Source of the DNA: Chromatiales bacterium
Lineage (GTDB): Bacteria; Pseudomonadota; Gammaproteobacteria; UBA6429
Length of the DNA stretch: 64,000 nucleotides
Direction of reading: 5' to 3'
Assembly: GCA_027076405.1 (NCBI GenBank)
Contig: JALTJN010000100.1
Coordinates: 1-64,000 of the forward strand
Numbering within the stretch: the stretch's first letter is position 1; each line of letters starts with the position of its first letter. The notes beneath the pieces are model-generated. The model worked only from the letters and a program-made list of their open reading frames with translations. It was not told where the DNA came from and did no database searches. The translations under genes and the position numbers were made by a program. Below, one piece after another: positions 38,391 through 47,808 of this stretch.

Positions 38391-39377
38391 TCAACCACCC
38401 GTCATTGACATAAAACGTACCAGCTTACCGGGCTGTTCACTAAACTCATGTTTTTCAGGTTTGAGGTCAATGGCTTTTTGAATATGCTGTTTTAATTCAT
38501 CATCTGTAATACCTGCACGCATTAATTCACGTAGCGGATAGCTATCATCTTGTCCCAGACAAAGATAAAGCGTGCCATCAACAGAGAGCCGGACACGGTT
38601 ACAGGTATCACAAAAGTGTTGAGATATTGGTGTAATAAAACCAATTCTTAACTCGGTATCGTCAACTCGCACATAGCGTGCCGGGCCACCGCCATTCATA
38701 TTGGCTTTAACCAATTTGTATTTTTTAGCGAGACGATCATGAATTTTATTGAGCGGAATATATTGCTTGTTTGCTTCACGTCCGGTGTCACCCATGGGCA
38801 TAGCTTCAATAAAGCGAAGAGTAAAGTCATGATCGATGCAAAACTGCACCATATCTTCAACTTCATCATCGTTTACGCCGCGCATTACAACCATATTGAT
38901 TTTAACCGGCTGGAAGCCGGCTTCTTTTGCGGCCATTAAACCATCAATGACTTTTTCCAGTTTGCCACCGCCAGTTATTTCTTTAAAGCGGTCGGCGCGT
39001 AAAGTATCCAGACTGACATTAATGCGAGAGATACCTGCCTGCTTGAGAGGGGCGGCCTGTTTTCTCAAGCGCGTTGCATTACTGCTGATGGATAAGTCTT
39101 CAATGCCGGGCAGTTGAGAGAGTCTGGCTGCAAGCTCCGGTATATTTTTTCTAACCAGTGGTTCTCCTCCGGTAAGACGAATGCGTTTAGTACCCAGTTC
39201 ACCGAATACCCGAATAACGCGTTCAATTTCGTCAAAGGTTAACCAGTCTTTGGGCTCGCCAAAATCTTTAAAGCCCTCGGGTAAACAGTAATGACAGCGT
39301 AAGTCGCACCGATCTGTGACGGAGAGGCGCAAGTATTCAATGTTGCGGCCATATTGATCAGTAAGTTGTTCTGGCAT
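38391..39377 (-). CDS. moaA: GTP 3',8-cyclase MoaA (molybdenum cofactor synthesis)
   Basis: MoaA (328 residues) converts GTP to the 3',8-cyclo intermediate of molybdopterin. It has the N-terminal radical SAM cluster CDLRCHYCLPEG, the GGEPLVRKN motif, the second cluster cysteines in FCDTCNRVRLSVDGTLYLC and the essential C-terminal double glycine (SMTGG). Two molybdoenzymes in this window need the cofactor. The other moa genes are not seen. Confidence 0.98.
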   Translation of the reverse strand: MPEQLTDQYGRNIEYLRLSVTDRCDLRCHYCLPEGFKDFGEPKDWLTFDEIERVIRVFGELGTKRIRLTGGEPLVRKNIPELAARLSQLPGIEDLSISSNATRLRKQAAPLKQAGISRINVSLDTLRADRFKEITGGGKLEKVIDGLMAAKEAGFQPVKINMVVMRGVNDDEVEDMVQFCIDHDFTLRFIEAMPMGDTGREANKQYIPLNKIHDRLAKKYKLVKANMNGGGPARYVRVDDTELRIGFITPISQHFCDTCNRVRLSVDGTLYLCLGQDDSYPLRELMRAGITDDELKQHIQKAIDLKPEKHEFSEQPGKLVRFMSMTGG

Positions 39378-39489
39378 ATAAAAACCCTGTGAGTTAGGTG
39401 GGTTTAAGTTGGAAAAGCTGTATTAGAATATGCTAATTATAGCTGATTGGGAAGGAGCAGGACGGTCTATTTTTACTTAATTTTAGTAA

Positions 39490-40104
39490 TTATAAGTTTT
39501 TAACATCTAATGACATCCTGACGAGATCAGCGACTGAGCTCGCAGCCATTTTATCCATAACATTAGCCCTATGTACTTCAACTGTTTTAACGCTTATTTC
39601 AAGTTTTTTGGCAATATCTTTATTTAGCATGCCTGTTACAACATGCTCCATCACTTCTTTCTCACGCTTGGTTAAAGAATTTATTCTTTCAAGTGTAATA
39701 TTTTGTGAGTTATTTTTTCTTCGGTCATCCTTATGTTTACTAACTGCATTATGAATAAGGTCTAGCAGTTCCTGACCTTTAAATGGTTTTTCAAGAAAAT
39801 CGAGCACTCCCGCCTTCATGGCTTTGACTGCGGTAGAAACATCACCAAAGCCACTGATCATAATAACGGGGAGATCAATGTTGTTATCGGTTAGTTGTTG
39901 ATGTAATTCCAATCCATTGATTCCGGGTAGGCGTAAGTCAAGAATTAAACAGCCGATGCCATCATCATTATATGTACTTAAAAACTCATTCGCATTATCA
40001 TAAGTTTTTGATTTGTAATTAATGGTAGCAACCAGATCACTTAAATAATTAAGCATACTTGGATCATCATCAACAATATGTATAGTAACGTTTTGGTTTT
40101 TCAT
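39490..40104 (-). CDS. FixJ/NarL-type response regulator
   Basis: The 204-residue regulator has a receiver domain with the phosphoacceptor Asp in GCLILDLRLPGINGLEL, a conserved lysine in FLEKPFKGQELLD and a C-terminal LuxR-type helix-turn-helix (LTKREKEVMEHVVTGMLNKD, AKKLEISVKTVEVHR). This order matches FixJ/TodT-like regulators. No partner kinase is next to it, so its signal is unknown. It lies divergently upstream of the ccm operon, which is a plausible target. Confidence 0.9.
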   Translation of the reverse strand: MKNQNVTIHIVDDDPSMLNYLSDLVATINYKSKTYDNANEFLSTYNDDGIGCLILDLRLPGINGLELHQQLTDNNIDLPVIMISGFGDVSTAVKAMKAGVLDFLEKPFKGQELLDLIHNAVSKHKDDRRKNNSQNITLERINSLTKREKEVMEHVVTGMLNKDIAKKLEISVKTVEVHRANVMDKMAASSVADLVRMSLDVKNL

Positions 40105-40436
40105 TTTTGTGTTAACTTTAAATCCCGTTTAGCCCTGATTTATTCAAGGATCGAACTCTTATAATGAAAGAGTTCATTTTAAATTTTATTATCTCTACAC
40201 AAAACAGCAATATACAATGGTAGTTATGATGACATGTTTTTATTTGTTAAATTGAATCTCAGGGGGAGTGAGATATTTTTAACAAGATGTAATCATATTT
40301 GGTATTAGGTACTAATCATATTATGATCACTATTTATTGATATTAGGGTATACCCTTATATACTGCAAAAAAGTGCGTAATTTATACAATATGTCGCTTT
40401 ATATCAGCGTCTGCATTTAGGTCTGCAATTATATTT
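40105..40436. other. Intergenic region between the FixJ-type regulator and ccmA
   Basis: This 332-bp stretch holds no supported gene. It must contain the divergent promoters of the regulator and of the ccm operon. A perfect 12-base palindrome, agggtataccct (40345-40356), lies about 80 bp before ccmA and is a possible regulator site. No FNR or Fur consensus is visible here. Confidence 0.5.
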
Positions 40437-41072
40437 ATGGAAACGAAATATACATATACAGGGAAGTTAGAGGTTAAGAATCTTGCTTGTTGGCGGAATG
40501 AGCAACTTCTGTTTAATGATGTCTGCTTATCCTTATCTCCACAAAATGTGCTGTTTTTAGAAGGGCAAAATGGTAGTGGCAAAACCAGCCTGTTAAGGAT
40601 TCTTTGCGGCTTTCGTTTAGCCGATGAAGGCGAAATCAACTGGAACAATGAATCGGTAACATCAGTCCCTGAATATTTTCAGAATATCTCTTATGTTGGT
40701 CATAAAAATGGAATTAAAGATGAACTGACGGTTGAAGAAAACCTGAATTTAATGCGTTCAATGGCAACAGCGGATGAAATAAAAACAGATGATGTTTTAA
40801 AACGAATTGGTTTATTTAAAAAGGCAGATGTTTTGAGCCGTCAATTATCCGCAGGACAAAAGCGAAAGCTTGCTTTGGCCCGTCTGATGATGACGAATAA
40901 TTCCTTTTGGATTTTAGATGAACCTTTTACTTCATTAGATACAGCAAGTGTTCGTTTTTTTGAGTCGTTGATTCAAAAACATATTTCACGTGGTGGATTA
41001 TTAATATTAACCTCGCACCATGACATCGATTTATCCGGTTTATCAGTAAACCGCTTTAATTTAAGTAGCTAA
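40437..41072 (+). CDS. ccmA: Heme exporter ATPase CcmA
   Basis: CcmA (211 residues) is the ABC ATPase that releases holo-CcmE in System I cytochrome c maturation. It has a Walker A GQNGSGKTSLLRILCG, the signature LSAGQKRKLALARLM and a Walker B ILDEPFTSLD with the H-loop LTSHHD. It opens a nine-gene ccm operon; ccmB starts 4 bp later. Confidence 0.97.
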   Translation: METKYTYTGKLEVKNLACWRNEQLLFNDVCLSLSPQNVLFLEGQNGSGKTSLLRILCGFRLADEGEINWNNESVTSVPEYFQNISYVGHKNGIKDELTVEENLNLMRSMATADEIKTDDVLKRIGLFKKADVLSRQLSAGQKRKLALARLMMTNNSFWILDEPFTSLDTASVRFFESLIQKHISRGGLLILTSHHDIDLSGLSVNRFNLSS

Positions 41073-41076
41073 ATAT

Positions 41077-41745
41077 ATGTTGAAGGCATGGAGACAAATT
41101 TTTAAACGCGATTTATTGATTGCTTTTCGACGTCGTTCAGAGATTATTCATCCGCTGATATTTTTTGTTATGGTAATTTCATTATTTCCTTTAGCCATTG
41201 GTGACGATAAGGCTTTGTTACAAAAAATTGCTCCGGCCATTATTTGGGTGACCGCATTGTTAGCCACCATGTTGTCACTAGACAATTTATTCCGTTCTGA
41301 TTTTGAAGACGGTAGTCTGGAACAAATGACCTTGCTAAAAACACCGTTATCTTTTTTGGTAACAGCAAAAATAATTGCACACTGGTTTATTACTGGCTTG
41401 CCTTTGATTTTAATAACCCCGCTACTGGCAGTGTTACTTTATTTACCTGCGGATACGGTTTCAATGTTATTATTAACCTTGTTATTAGGAACGCCAACAT
41501 TAAGCTTGATTGGTGCAGTGGGTATTGCATTAACTGTAGCATTAAGACAGGGCGGGGTAATTTTGTCCTTGTTAATTTTACCTTTATATATTCCTGTTCT
41601 GATATTTGCGACGTTAGCCTTGCAAAATACTGCTCAAGGATTTTCAGCAGAGGCGCAATTAGCGATGCTGTTGGCAATATTGGTACTTGCTATCACTTTA
41701 TCTCCCTTTGCTATTGCAGCAGCATTAAAAGTAAGTTTGAATTAA
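41077..41745 (+). CDS. ccmB: Heme exporter membrane subunit CcmB
   Basis: The 222-residue membrane protein has six hydrophobic segments and the CcmB-type N-terminus KRDLLIAFRRRSEIIHPL. It forms the CcmAB(CD) complex that acts on CcmE. A conserved LDNLFRSDFEDGSLEQM segment matches the family. It is 4 bp from ccmC. Confidence 0.96.
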   Translation: MLKAWRQIFKRDLLIAFRRRSEIIHPLIFFVMVISLFPLAIGDDKALLQKIAPAIIWVTALLATMLSLDNLFRSDFEDGSLEQMTLLKTPLSFLVTAKIIAHWFITGLPLILITPLLAVLLYLPADTVSMLLLTLLLGTPTLSLIGAVGIALTVALRQGGVILSLLILPLYIPVLIFATLALQNTAQGFSAEAQLAMLLAILVLAITLSPFAIAAALKVSLN

Positions 41746-41748
41746 GCT

Positions 41749-42507
41749 ATGAGTATTGTTACAAGCATTACAAAACTGTATCACCAGTTTGCATCGCCGC
41801 CTTATTTTTATCGAATTTCAGGTATGTGGTTGCCGTATATTATGGGCTTGTTTGCCTTGTTATTTATAGCTGGTTTATATGACGGTTTGATTCTTGCTCC
41901 AGTTGATTACGAGCAGGGTGAAGCCTACCGGATTATTTTTGTGCATGTTCCGGCAGCATGGATGTCACTCTTTATATATATGGTTATGGCAGTTACCGGA
42001 GCCATTAGTTTGATCTGGCGCTTAAAACTGGCAGAAATTGTTATGATTAGTAGTGCCCCCATTGGTGCCGGTTTTACTTTTCTTGCTTTAGTGACCGGTT
42101 CTATCTGGGGTAAACCCATGTGGAATACATGGTGGGTATGGGATGCCCGCTTGACCTCGGAACTTTTATTATTATTTTTATATTTCGGTGTAATGGCTTT
42201 GTACAATGCTATTGAAGACCGGCGTACTGCGGCGCGTGCTGTTGCGATTTTAGCGCTGGTTGGTGTGGTGAATATTCCGATTATTCATTATTCGGTTGAA
42301 TGGTGGAATACCCTACATCAGGGGCCGACAGTAACAAAGTTTGATAAACCATCAATCCATCTATCAATGTTAATTCCTCTATTAATTATGGCAGTGGCAT
42401 TTAAATTATTTTATATCGGCAGTTTGTTTATGCGGGTAAGAACAGAAATATTGGTGCGTGAACAAAAAAGTAAATGGGTTATGAAATTACTGGAGTCAAA
42501 CAAGTAA
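41749..42507 (+). CDS. ccmC: Heme handling protein CcmC
   Basis: CcmC (252 residues) attaches heme covalently to CcmE. It has six membrane segments and the periplasmic WWD tryptophan-rich motif (WNTWWVWDARLTS), with conserved histidines FVHVPAAWMS and IIHYSVEWWNTLHQ as heme ligands. It is followed by the small ccmD, starting 1 bp after the stop codon. Confidence 0.97.
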   Translation: MSIVTSITKLYHQFASPPYFYRISGMWLPYIMGLFALLFIAGLYDGLILAPVDYEQGEAYRIIFVHVPAAWMSLFIYMVMAVTGAISLIWRLKLAEIVMISSAPIGAGFTFLALVTGSIWGKPMWNTWWVWDARLTSELLLLFLYFGVMALYNAIEDRRTAARAVAILALVGVVNIPIIHYSVEWWNTLHQGPTVTKFDKPSIHLSMLIPLLIMAVAFKLFYIGSLFMRVRTEILVREQKSKWVMKLLESNK

Positions 42508-42508
42508 A

Positions 42509-42670
42509 ATGGAAGCATTAGATTTTGGTAAGTACAATTTATATATTTGGGCATCGTATGGCCTGACCTTTGCTATTCTAATTTGGAATATTGTTATTCC
42601 ATTAGTTGCAAAAAAGCGATTAGTGAAAAAAATTAAACGTCAAAATTATTTAAATGGGAATCAGCCGTGA
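42509..42670 (+). CDS. ccmD: Small membrane protein CcmD
   Basis: The 53-codon frame reads MEALDFGKYNLYIWASYGLT, followed by a hydrophobic helix (FAILIWNIVIPLV) and a basic tail (KKRLVKKIKRQNY). This is the CcmD layout: one membrane helix with GKY-x-x-Y-I-W-x-S-Y near the N-terminus. CcmD helps release holo-CcmE from CcmABC. Its stop overlaps the GTG start of ccmE by 4 bp (GTGA). Confidence 0.93.
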   Translation: MEALDFGKYNLYIWASYGLTFAILIWNIVIPLVAKKRLVKKIKRQNYLNGNQP

Positions 42671-43128
42671 AACCAGCTCGTAAAAAAAGATTGTTCTTTA
42701 TTGTTTTTCTTGTGGCCGGTGTCACGCTTGCTGCCGGCTTTGCAATGTATGCTTTCAATCAAAATCTGATGTTTTATTTTTCGCCAACGGATGTTAAAGA
42801 AGGAAAAGCACCGGTTGATAAATTATTTCGTATGGGTGGCATGGTTGTAAAAGGCAGTTTTACTAAAGAGCCAAAGAGTTTAAAGGTTCACTTTGATCTT
42901 ACTGATTATGAAAAAACAGTCTCAGTTGAATATGAAGGTATTTTGCCAGATTTATTTCGCGAAGGTCAGGGGATTATTAGTCGCGGCAAACTGAATGCTC
43001 AAGGTGTATTTATAGCAGAAGAAGTTTTAGCCAAGCATGATGAGAATTATATGCCGCCGGAAGTTGCCGATTCTTTAGAGAAAGCGAAAAATAAGCTGGA
43101 AAATAAAGCAAAAGAAAATACGAAATAG
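42667..43128 (+). CDS. ccmE: Heme chaperone CcmE
   Basis: CcmE (153 residues) carries heme to CcmF in the periplasm. It has an N-terminal membrane anchor, an OB-fold body (FRMGGMVVKGSF, VEYEGILPDLFREGQGI) and the covalent heme-binding His in VLAKHDENYMPPEV. Translation starts at GTG 42667 overlapping the ccmD stop; the sequence MKPARKKRLFF supports this start. It is followed by an unusually long gap before ccmF. Confidence 0.97.
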   Translation: MKPARKKRLFFIVFLVAGVTLAAGFAMYAFNQNLMFYFSPTDVKEGKAPVDKLFRMGGMVVKGSFTKEPKSLKVHFDLTDYEKTVSVEYEGILPDLFREGQGIISRGKLNAQGVFIAEEVLAKHDENYMPPEVADSLEKAKNKLENKAKENTK

Positions 43129-43427
43129 GAATACATCTTTAAACGTTTAGTACGAGTTAAAAGGTAAGGGCCTGGAATAGGGATTTTTAAATTAAGACCG
43201 TTTACTGTAAGGATGCAGGAAGTGGGGTAACGTAATAATTGTTGCTAAAGGACGCACAGTCGAGAGTCAAAGTAGTCAGGCATCTTTCTCTTCGTCAGCC
43301 TTCCTCTGCTGTTAGATGATAATATTTTGCGTGTCTTGATTTGAAACTTTTCTAGTGTGGAGTTGAAGAAATTCCCGGACCTCTCGTTCTTGTTGTTGAA
43401 TTTTATAGAGTAAAAAGTAGATAAATC
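43129..43427. other. Long unassigned gap inside the ccm operon (ccmE to ccmF)
   Basis: The other ccm genes are spaced by at most 4 bp or overlap, but 299 bp separate ccmE from ccmF. I find no coding frame with family resemblance, no clear terminator and no copy of the dispersed repeats. It could hold a second promoter for ccmFGHI or be the scar of an insertion. Confidence 0.5.
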
Positions 43428-45389
43428 ATGATCCCAGAACTCGGCCACTTTGCATTAATCATGGCGTTAGTCATGTCCCTGATCCAAGCCAGCATCCCTG
43501 TTATAGGTGCAACAAAAGGCATTCATTCGTGGATGGATATAGCCAAGCCCGTTGCACGCTTACAGTTGTTTTTTATGCTGATATCTTTTGCTGCTCTTGT
43601 TTATGCTTTTGTTGTACACGATTTTTCGGTGGCCTATGTTGCTAATAACTCAAACACGGCTTTACCTTTGGTTTATCGGGTTTCCGCTGTGTGGGGAGCG
43701 CATGAAGGTTCGTTGTTATTATGGGCATTAGTACTATCAATTTGGACCGGTGCAGTAACAGTCTTTAGTCGCAGTATTCCAAAAGATATGCTGGCTCGGG
43801 TTATTAGTGTCATGGGTATGGTCAGCGTTGGCTTTTTACTTTTCATGTTATTCACCTCTAACCCTTTCGATCGTTTAGCGTTTGCACCGGCACAAGGTCG
43901 TGATTTAAATCCATTATTGCAAGATTTTGGTTTAGCGATTCATCCACCGATGCTGTACATGGGCTATGTTGGTTTTTCGGTCGCCTTTGCTTTTGCTATT
44001 GCTGCCATGTTGGGCGGCAAGTTAGATGCCGCATGGGCAAGATGGTCACGTCCGTGGACTAATATCGCCTGGTTATTTTTAACTTTAGGGATTGCGCTGG
44101 GTAGCTGGTGGGCTTATTACGAGCTTGGCTGGGGTGGCTGGTGGTTTTGGGATCCGGTTGAAAATGCATCTTTCATGCCCTGGTTAGTCGGTACTGCATT
44201 AATGCATTCTCTTGCGGTGACTGAAAAACGTGGCACCTTTAAAGCATGGACAGTGTTATTAGCTATCTTTGCTTTCTCGTTAAGTTTATTAGGAACATTT
44301 TTAGTGCGTTCGGGGGTACTGACTTCGGTACATGCTTTTGCTACCGATCCTGCTCGTGGTGTGTTTATTTTAATATTCCTTATTATTGTTATTGGTGGTT
44401 CGTTAGCGTTATATGCCTGGCGTGCCCCAAGTATTCGCAGCAGCACCACGTTTGAACTTTTTTCACGTGAAACGGCGTTACTTTTTAATAATGTTATTTT
44501 AGTTGTTGTTGCCGCCAGTATTTTATTGGGTACGTTATATCCTTTATTATTGGATGCATTGGCGATCGGTAAAATTTCAGTTGGCCCTCCCTATTTTGAA
44601 AGTGTCTTTGTTCCTTTAACAATTCCTCTGGCTTTATTACTTGGCATTGGAGCCATGATGCGCTGGAAACAGGATCAACCAATGCGGTTGGTTAAAGCGC
44701 TAGGTCTATTGTTTGTGATTAGCGTAGTCGTGGGTAGTTTGTTGCCTTTGCTGTTTTCTCATTATGAATTTGGCGCAGCAATCGGTTTGATGCTTGCTTT
44801 ATGGATAACCCTTACCACATTACAAGGCATTCGCTTGCGGCTAACAAATAAAGGATATTCTTTTGTGTCATTCATGAGTATTCCCCGCAGCTTTTATGGA
44901 ATGAGTATTGCTCACATTGGTGTTGCTGTTTTCATTGTTGGTATTACATTAACGTCAATTTATAGCGAAGAAAAAGATGTACGAATGGTGCCTGGCGAGC
45001 AATTTGTATTAGGTGGTTATAGTTTCGAATTTAAGGGCGCGGGTTCTGTTCCGGGGCCAAATTATCTTGCACAAAAAGGACATCTTGTTGTGAGCAAGGA
45101 TAATCAGGTTGTAGCGACGATGTATCCGGAGAAACGAGTATATCGGGTACAACGTAATCCAATGACAGAAGCGGCGATTGATGCCGGTATTACGCGTGAT
45201 TTATTTATTGCTTTAGGTGAACCTCGTGGTGCTGATGGGGCATGGAGTTTACGGCTGTATGTTAAACCGTTTATTCGCTGGATTTGGCTCGGTACAATTA
45301 TTATGGCTCTGGGTGGTTTGCTTGCAGCAACCGATCGACGCTATCGTTTGTTAGGAAAAAACAGTCAAGCTAAAGAGGCCGCAGTATGA
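43428..45389 (+). CDS. ccmF: Heme lyase subunit CcmF
   Basis: CcmF (653 residues) is the large membrane subunit of the cytochrome c synthetase that joins heme from CcmE to apocytochromes. It has about 15 hydrophobic segments, the WWD motif GWGGWWFWDPVENASFMPW and conserved histidines such as AIHPPMLYMGYVG and HSLAV. Length is normal. It overlaps ccmG by 4 bp. Confidence 0.98.
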   Translation: MIPELGHFALIMALVMSLIQASIPVIGATKGIHSWMDIAKPVARLQLFFMLISFAALVYAFVVHDFSVAYVANNSNTALPLVYRVSAVWGAHEGSLLLWALVLSIWTGAVTVFSRSIPKDMLARVISVMGMVSVGFLLFMLFTSNPFDRLAFAPAQGRDLNPLLQDFGLAIHPPMLYMGYVGFSVAFAFAIAAMLGGKLDAAWARWSRPWTNIAWLFLTLGIALGSWWAYYELGWGGWWFWDPVENASFMPWLVGTALMHSLAVTEKRGTFKAWTVLLAIFAFSLSLLGTFLVRSGVLTSVHAFATDPARGVFILIFLIIVIGGSLALYAWRAPSIRSSTTFELFSRETALLFNNVILVVVAASILLGTLYPLLLDALAIGKISVGPPYFESVFVPLTIPLALLLGIGAMMRWKQDQPMRLVKALGLLFVISVVVGSLLPLLFSHYEFGAAIGLMLALWITLTTLQGIRLRLTNKGYSFVSFMSIPRSFYGMSIAHIGVAVFIVGITLTSIYSEEKDVRMVPGEQFVLGGYSFEFKGAGSVPGPNYLAQKGHLVVSKDNQVVATMYPEKRVYRVQRNPMTEAAIDAGITRDLFIALGEPRGADGAWSLRLYVKPFIRWIWLGTIIMALGGLLAATDRRYRLLGKNSQAKEAAV

Positions 45390-45913
45390 ATCGTGCTTTA
45401 TTACCCTTACTTGCTTTTGTTATTTTAGTTGTTTTTTTAGGTATTGGTTTAACCAAAGATCCACGTAAATTACCTTCTACCTTTATCGGTAAAAGCGCAC
45501 CGATGTTTACATTGCCATTATTGCATGAGCCTGCAAAATCTTTTTCACCAACGACGATGCTTGGCAAAGTCTGGATTTTAAATGTATGGGCTTCATGGTG
45601 TGTTTCATGCCGGGCTGAGCATCAGGTTTTAAATTCGATGGTCAGTAGTCATAAAGTAAATTTAGTCGGACTAAATTATAAAGATGAAGTTAGCGACGCG
45701 TTGCGCTGGTTATCCCGTCATGGTGATCCTTATCAATTTAGCGTTAGTGATATTGAAGGCTTGATTGGTATTGAGTGGGGCGTTTATGGTGTGCCGGAAA
45801 CATTTATTATAGATAAAAAAGGCATTGTTCGTTTAAAGCACACAGGACCGGTTAGCCGTAAAGATATCACAGAAGAAATTATTCCAATGATTAAACAACT
45901 GGAGAAGGAATAA
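45386..45913 (+). CDS. ccmG: Thiol:disulfide oxidoreductase CcmG (DsbE)
   Basis: The 175-residue membrane-anchored thioredoxin-fold protein keeps apocytochrome cysteines reduced. It has an N-terminal anchor, the active site WASWCVSCRAEH (CxxC) and the cis-proline region YGVPETFIID. The last base of its stop is shared with the ccmH start (TAATG). Confidence 0.97.
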   Translation: MNRALLPLLAFVILVVFLGIGLTKDPRKLPSTFIGKSAPMFTLPLLHEPAKSFSPTTMLGKVWILNVWASWCVSCRAEHQVLNSMVSSHKVNLVGLNYKDEVSDALRWLSRHGDPYQFSVSDIEGLIGIEWGVYGVPETFIIDKKGIVRLKHTGPVSRKDITEEIIPMIKQLEKE

Positions 45914-46380
45914 TGAAACAATTTATTATACTTCTTTCCTTGCTGGTAACTCTGTCTGTTGCAGAAGCTGCAGTTGAAGTAAAAGAATTTAACACGCCGC
46001 AACAGGAACAGCGTTATAAGAAGCTTATAAATGAATTTCGTTGTGTGGTTTGTCAAAACCAGAATATCGCAGACTCAAATGCAGCTCTGGCAAAAGACTT
46101 GCGTAAGCAAGTTTATAAAATGGTCATGGCAGGTAAAAATGACAAGGCTATTCGGGACTTTATGGTGACGCGCTACGGTGATTTCGTTTTATATAATCCA
46201 CAATTTAACTCCATGACTTTTCTTTTGTGGGCCGGCCCTTTTATTATTTTTATTATTGGCTTCTATGTACTGGTGAGTTTTATCAGACAACGAAAGAAAG
46301 TGGTTGTTACACATTTAAGTCATGCTGATAAAGAAAAGCTGGCAAAGCTACTGGCAGAAAATAAGGATAAAGCTAAATGA
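45913..46380 (+). CDS. ccmH: CcmH, apocytochrome thiol-handling subunit
   Basis: CcmH (155 residues) has a signal peptide, the redox motif RCVVCQNQNIADSNA with the LRxxV-like DLRKQVYKMV, and one C-terminal membrane helix. It is the short form, with the TPR part encoded separately as ccmI. With CcmF and CcmI it forms the heme ligation complex. Confidence 0.96.
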   Translation: MKQFIILLSLLVTLSVAEAAVEVKEFNTPQQEQRYKKLINEFRCVVCQNQNIADSNAALAKDLRKQVYKMVMAGKNDKAIRDFMVTRYGDFVLYNPQFNSMTFLLWAGPFIIFIIGFYVLVSFIRQRKKVVVTHLSHADKEKLAKLLAENKDKAK

Positions 46381-47645
46381 TTATGTTTTGGATTATTGCT
46401 CTTGCGATGGTTGTTATTGCGTTAATATTTCTCCTGCGCCCGCTTTTACATGAGTTAAATAAAAAAGATATTGATCGAGAAGCACAAAATATCTCGATCA
46501 CCAAAGAAAGATTAAATGAGTTAAAAGTTGAGCTTGAGCAGGAAACCATTACTGCGGCAGAGTATGAGCAAACTAAAGAAGAGCTGGAACAAGCTTTATT
46601 AAATGATGTTGAAGTTTCAAACAGGGCATCTGCAATCGTTAATCCTCAATCTTTTACCCGTACAGCACGTTATATTGTCATTATTTCTGTTCCTGTATTA
46701 GCGTTAGGTTTATATACTGTATTAGGACAGCCGGATTTAATTGAAGGTGGGAAAAAGCAAGCATCAGCTGTTCCTGCGGGTCATGGTTCTGCCGCTAAAG
46801 GTAATGCCGGTTTAGGTAGTATCGATGAAATGCTTGAAAAGCTTAAGGCAAAATTAAAACAAAATCCGAATAATGCCGAAGGCTGGTTTTTGCTTGCACG
46901 TTCTTATATGTCAATGAACAGGTATGAAGAAGCCGTTGTTGCTCTGGAAAAAACTAATCAGCTTGTTCCTAATACGCCCGTTGTGATGCTGCGATATGCT
47001 GATGCCTTAACGATGTTAAATGGCGGAAAAATTAGTGGTAAGCCTTTTGAGTTAATAAAAAAAGCCGTGGTGATAAAACCTGATGATCCAACCGGATTAT
47101 GGTTAATTGGTATGGGCTATGCGGAACAAGGCGATTTCCAAAAAGCCATTTCATACTGGAATCTTTTATTACCTTTATTAAAAGATGATAAATCAATTAA
47201 TGAAGTACATCAGTTAATTCGTCAGGCAAAAAGTAAATCAGGTATTGCTCTTGCGGATGAGTCAAAAACAACCAGCACCTTACCTAAAAATAAAGCTATA
47301 ACTTCATTAAAAGTCAAAGTGAGCATTGATCCGTCTATGCTGAAAAATGTTTCGATGAATGACACGGTTTTTATATTTGCGAAAGCGGTTAATGGTCCAC
47401 CTATGCCATTAGCGGTTGTGCGTAAGAAAGTTAAAGATCTACCTTTAGATGTTATTCTTGATGATTCGATGGCGATGATACCGAGTATGAAGCTTTCATC
47501 TTTTGATAAAGTGAAGGTTACTGCCAGAGTTTCCAGAACAGGAAAACCTTTGTTGCAGAAAGGGGATATTTATAGCAAAGAAAAACAGATTGGGTTACCT
47601 TATAAAGGATTAGTGATTATTAAGATTGACTCTGTCGCTGACTAG
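46377..47645 (+). CDS. ccmI: CcmI (CycH), TPR apocytochrome chaperone
   Basis: The 422-residue protein has two membrane helices at the N-terminus (3-20 and about 97-115) with a cytoplasmic coiled-coil between them (KERLNELKVELEQE). TPR-like repeats follow (AEGWFLLARSYMSMNRYEEA). The C-terminal 100 residues form a beta-rich domain (VFIFAKAVNGPPMPLAVVR). It overlaps ccmH by 4 bp and closes the operon. Confidence 0.93.
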   Translation: MIMFWIIALAMVVIALIFLLRPLLHELNKKDIDREAQNISITKERLNELKVELEQETITAAEYEQTKEELEQALLNDVEVSNRASAIVNPQSFTRTARYIVIISVPVLALGLYTVLGQPDLIEGGKKQASAVPAGHGSAAKGNAGLGSIDEMLEKLKAKLKQNPNNAEGWFLLARSYMSMNRYEEAVVALEKTNQLVPNTPVVMLRYADALTMLNGGKISGKPFELIKKAVVIKPDDPTGLWLIGMGYAEQGDFQKAISYWNLLLPLLKDDKSINEVHQLIRQAKSKSGIALADESKTTSTLPKNKAITSLKVKVSIDPSMLKNVSMNDTVFIFAKAVNGPPMPLAVVRKKVKDLPLDVILDDSMAMIPSMKLSSFDKVKVTARVSRTGKPLLQKGDIYSKEKQIGLPYKGLVIIKIDSVAD

Positions 47646-47710
47646 CATTTACTTTATAACCAAGTGAATGAGTCGGTTATAAAAAGTAAATATAAGTAGT
47701 TAAGCAACTC

Positions 47711-47724
47711 TTGATATAGATCAT
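47711..47724. promoter_or_regulatory. FNR-type site before the cytochrome c/NapA-like operon
   Basis: TTGAT-atag-ATCAt matches the FNR/Anr consensus at 9 of 10 positions. A -10-like TATAGT (47746-47751) lies at class II spacing, and the first gene starts at 47809 after a good ribosome binding site (aaggagg). Anaerobic induction of the downstream operon is inferred. Confidence 0.75.
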
Positions 47725-47808
47725 TTTTTTTTAAAGGATTTATCCTATAGTCAGTACACGATAAAAAGTTTATTAGTAGTAGTCCATAAAAAATATTAAG
47801 GAGGACAC

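Noticed and set aside
43245..43448. A 67-codon minus-strand frame in the ccmE-ccmF gap
   Set aside because: It has no recognisable motif or ribosome binding site and runs into the start of ccmF.
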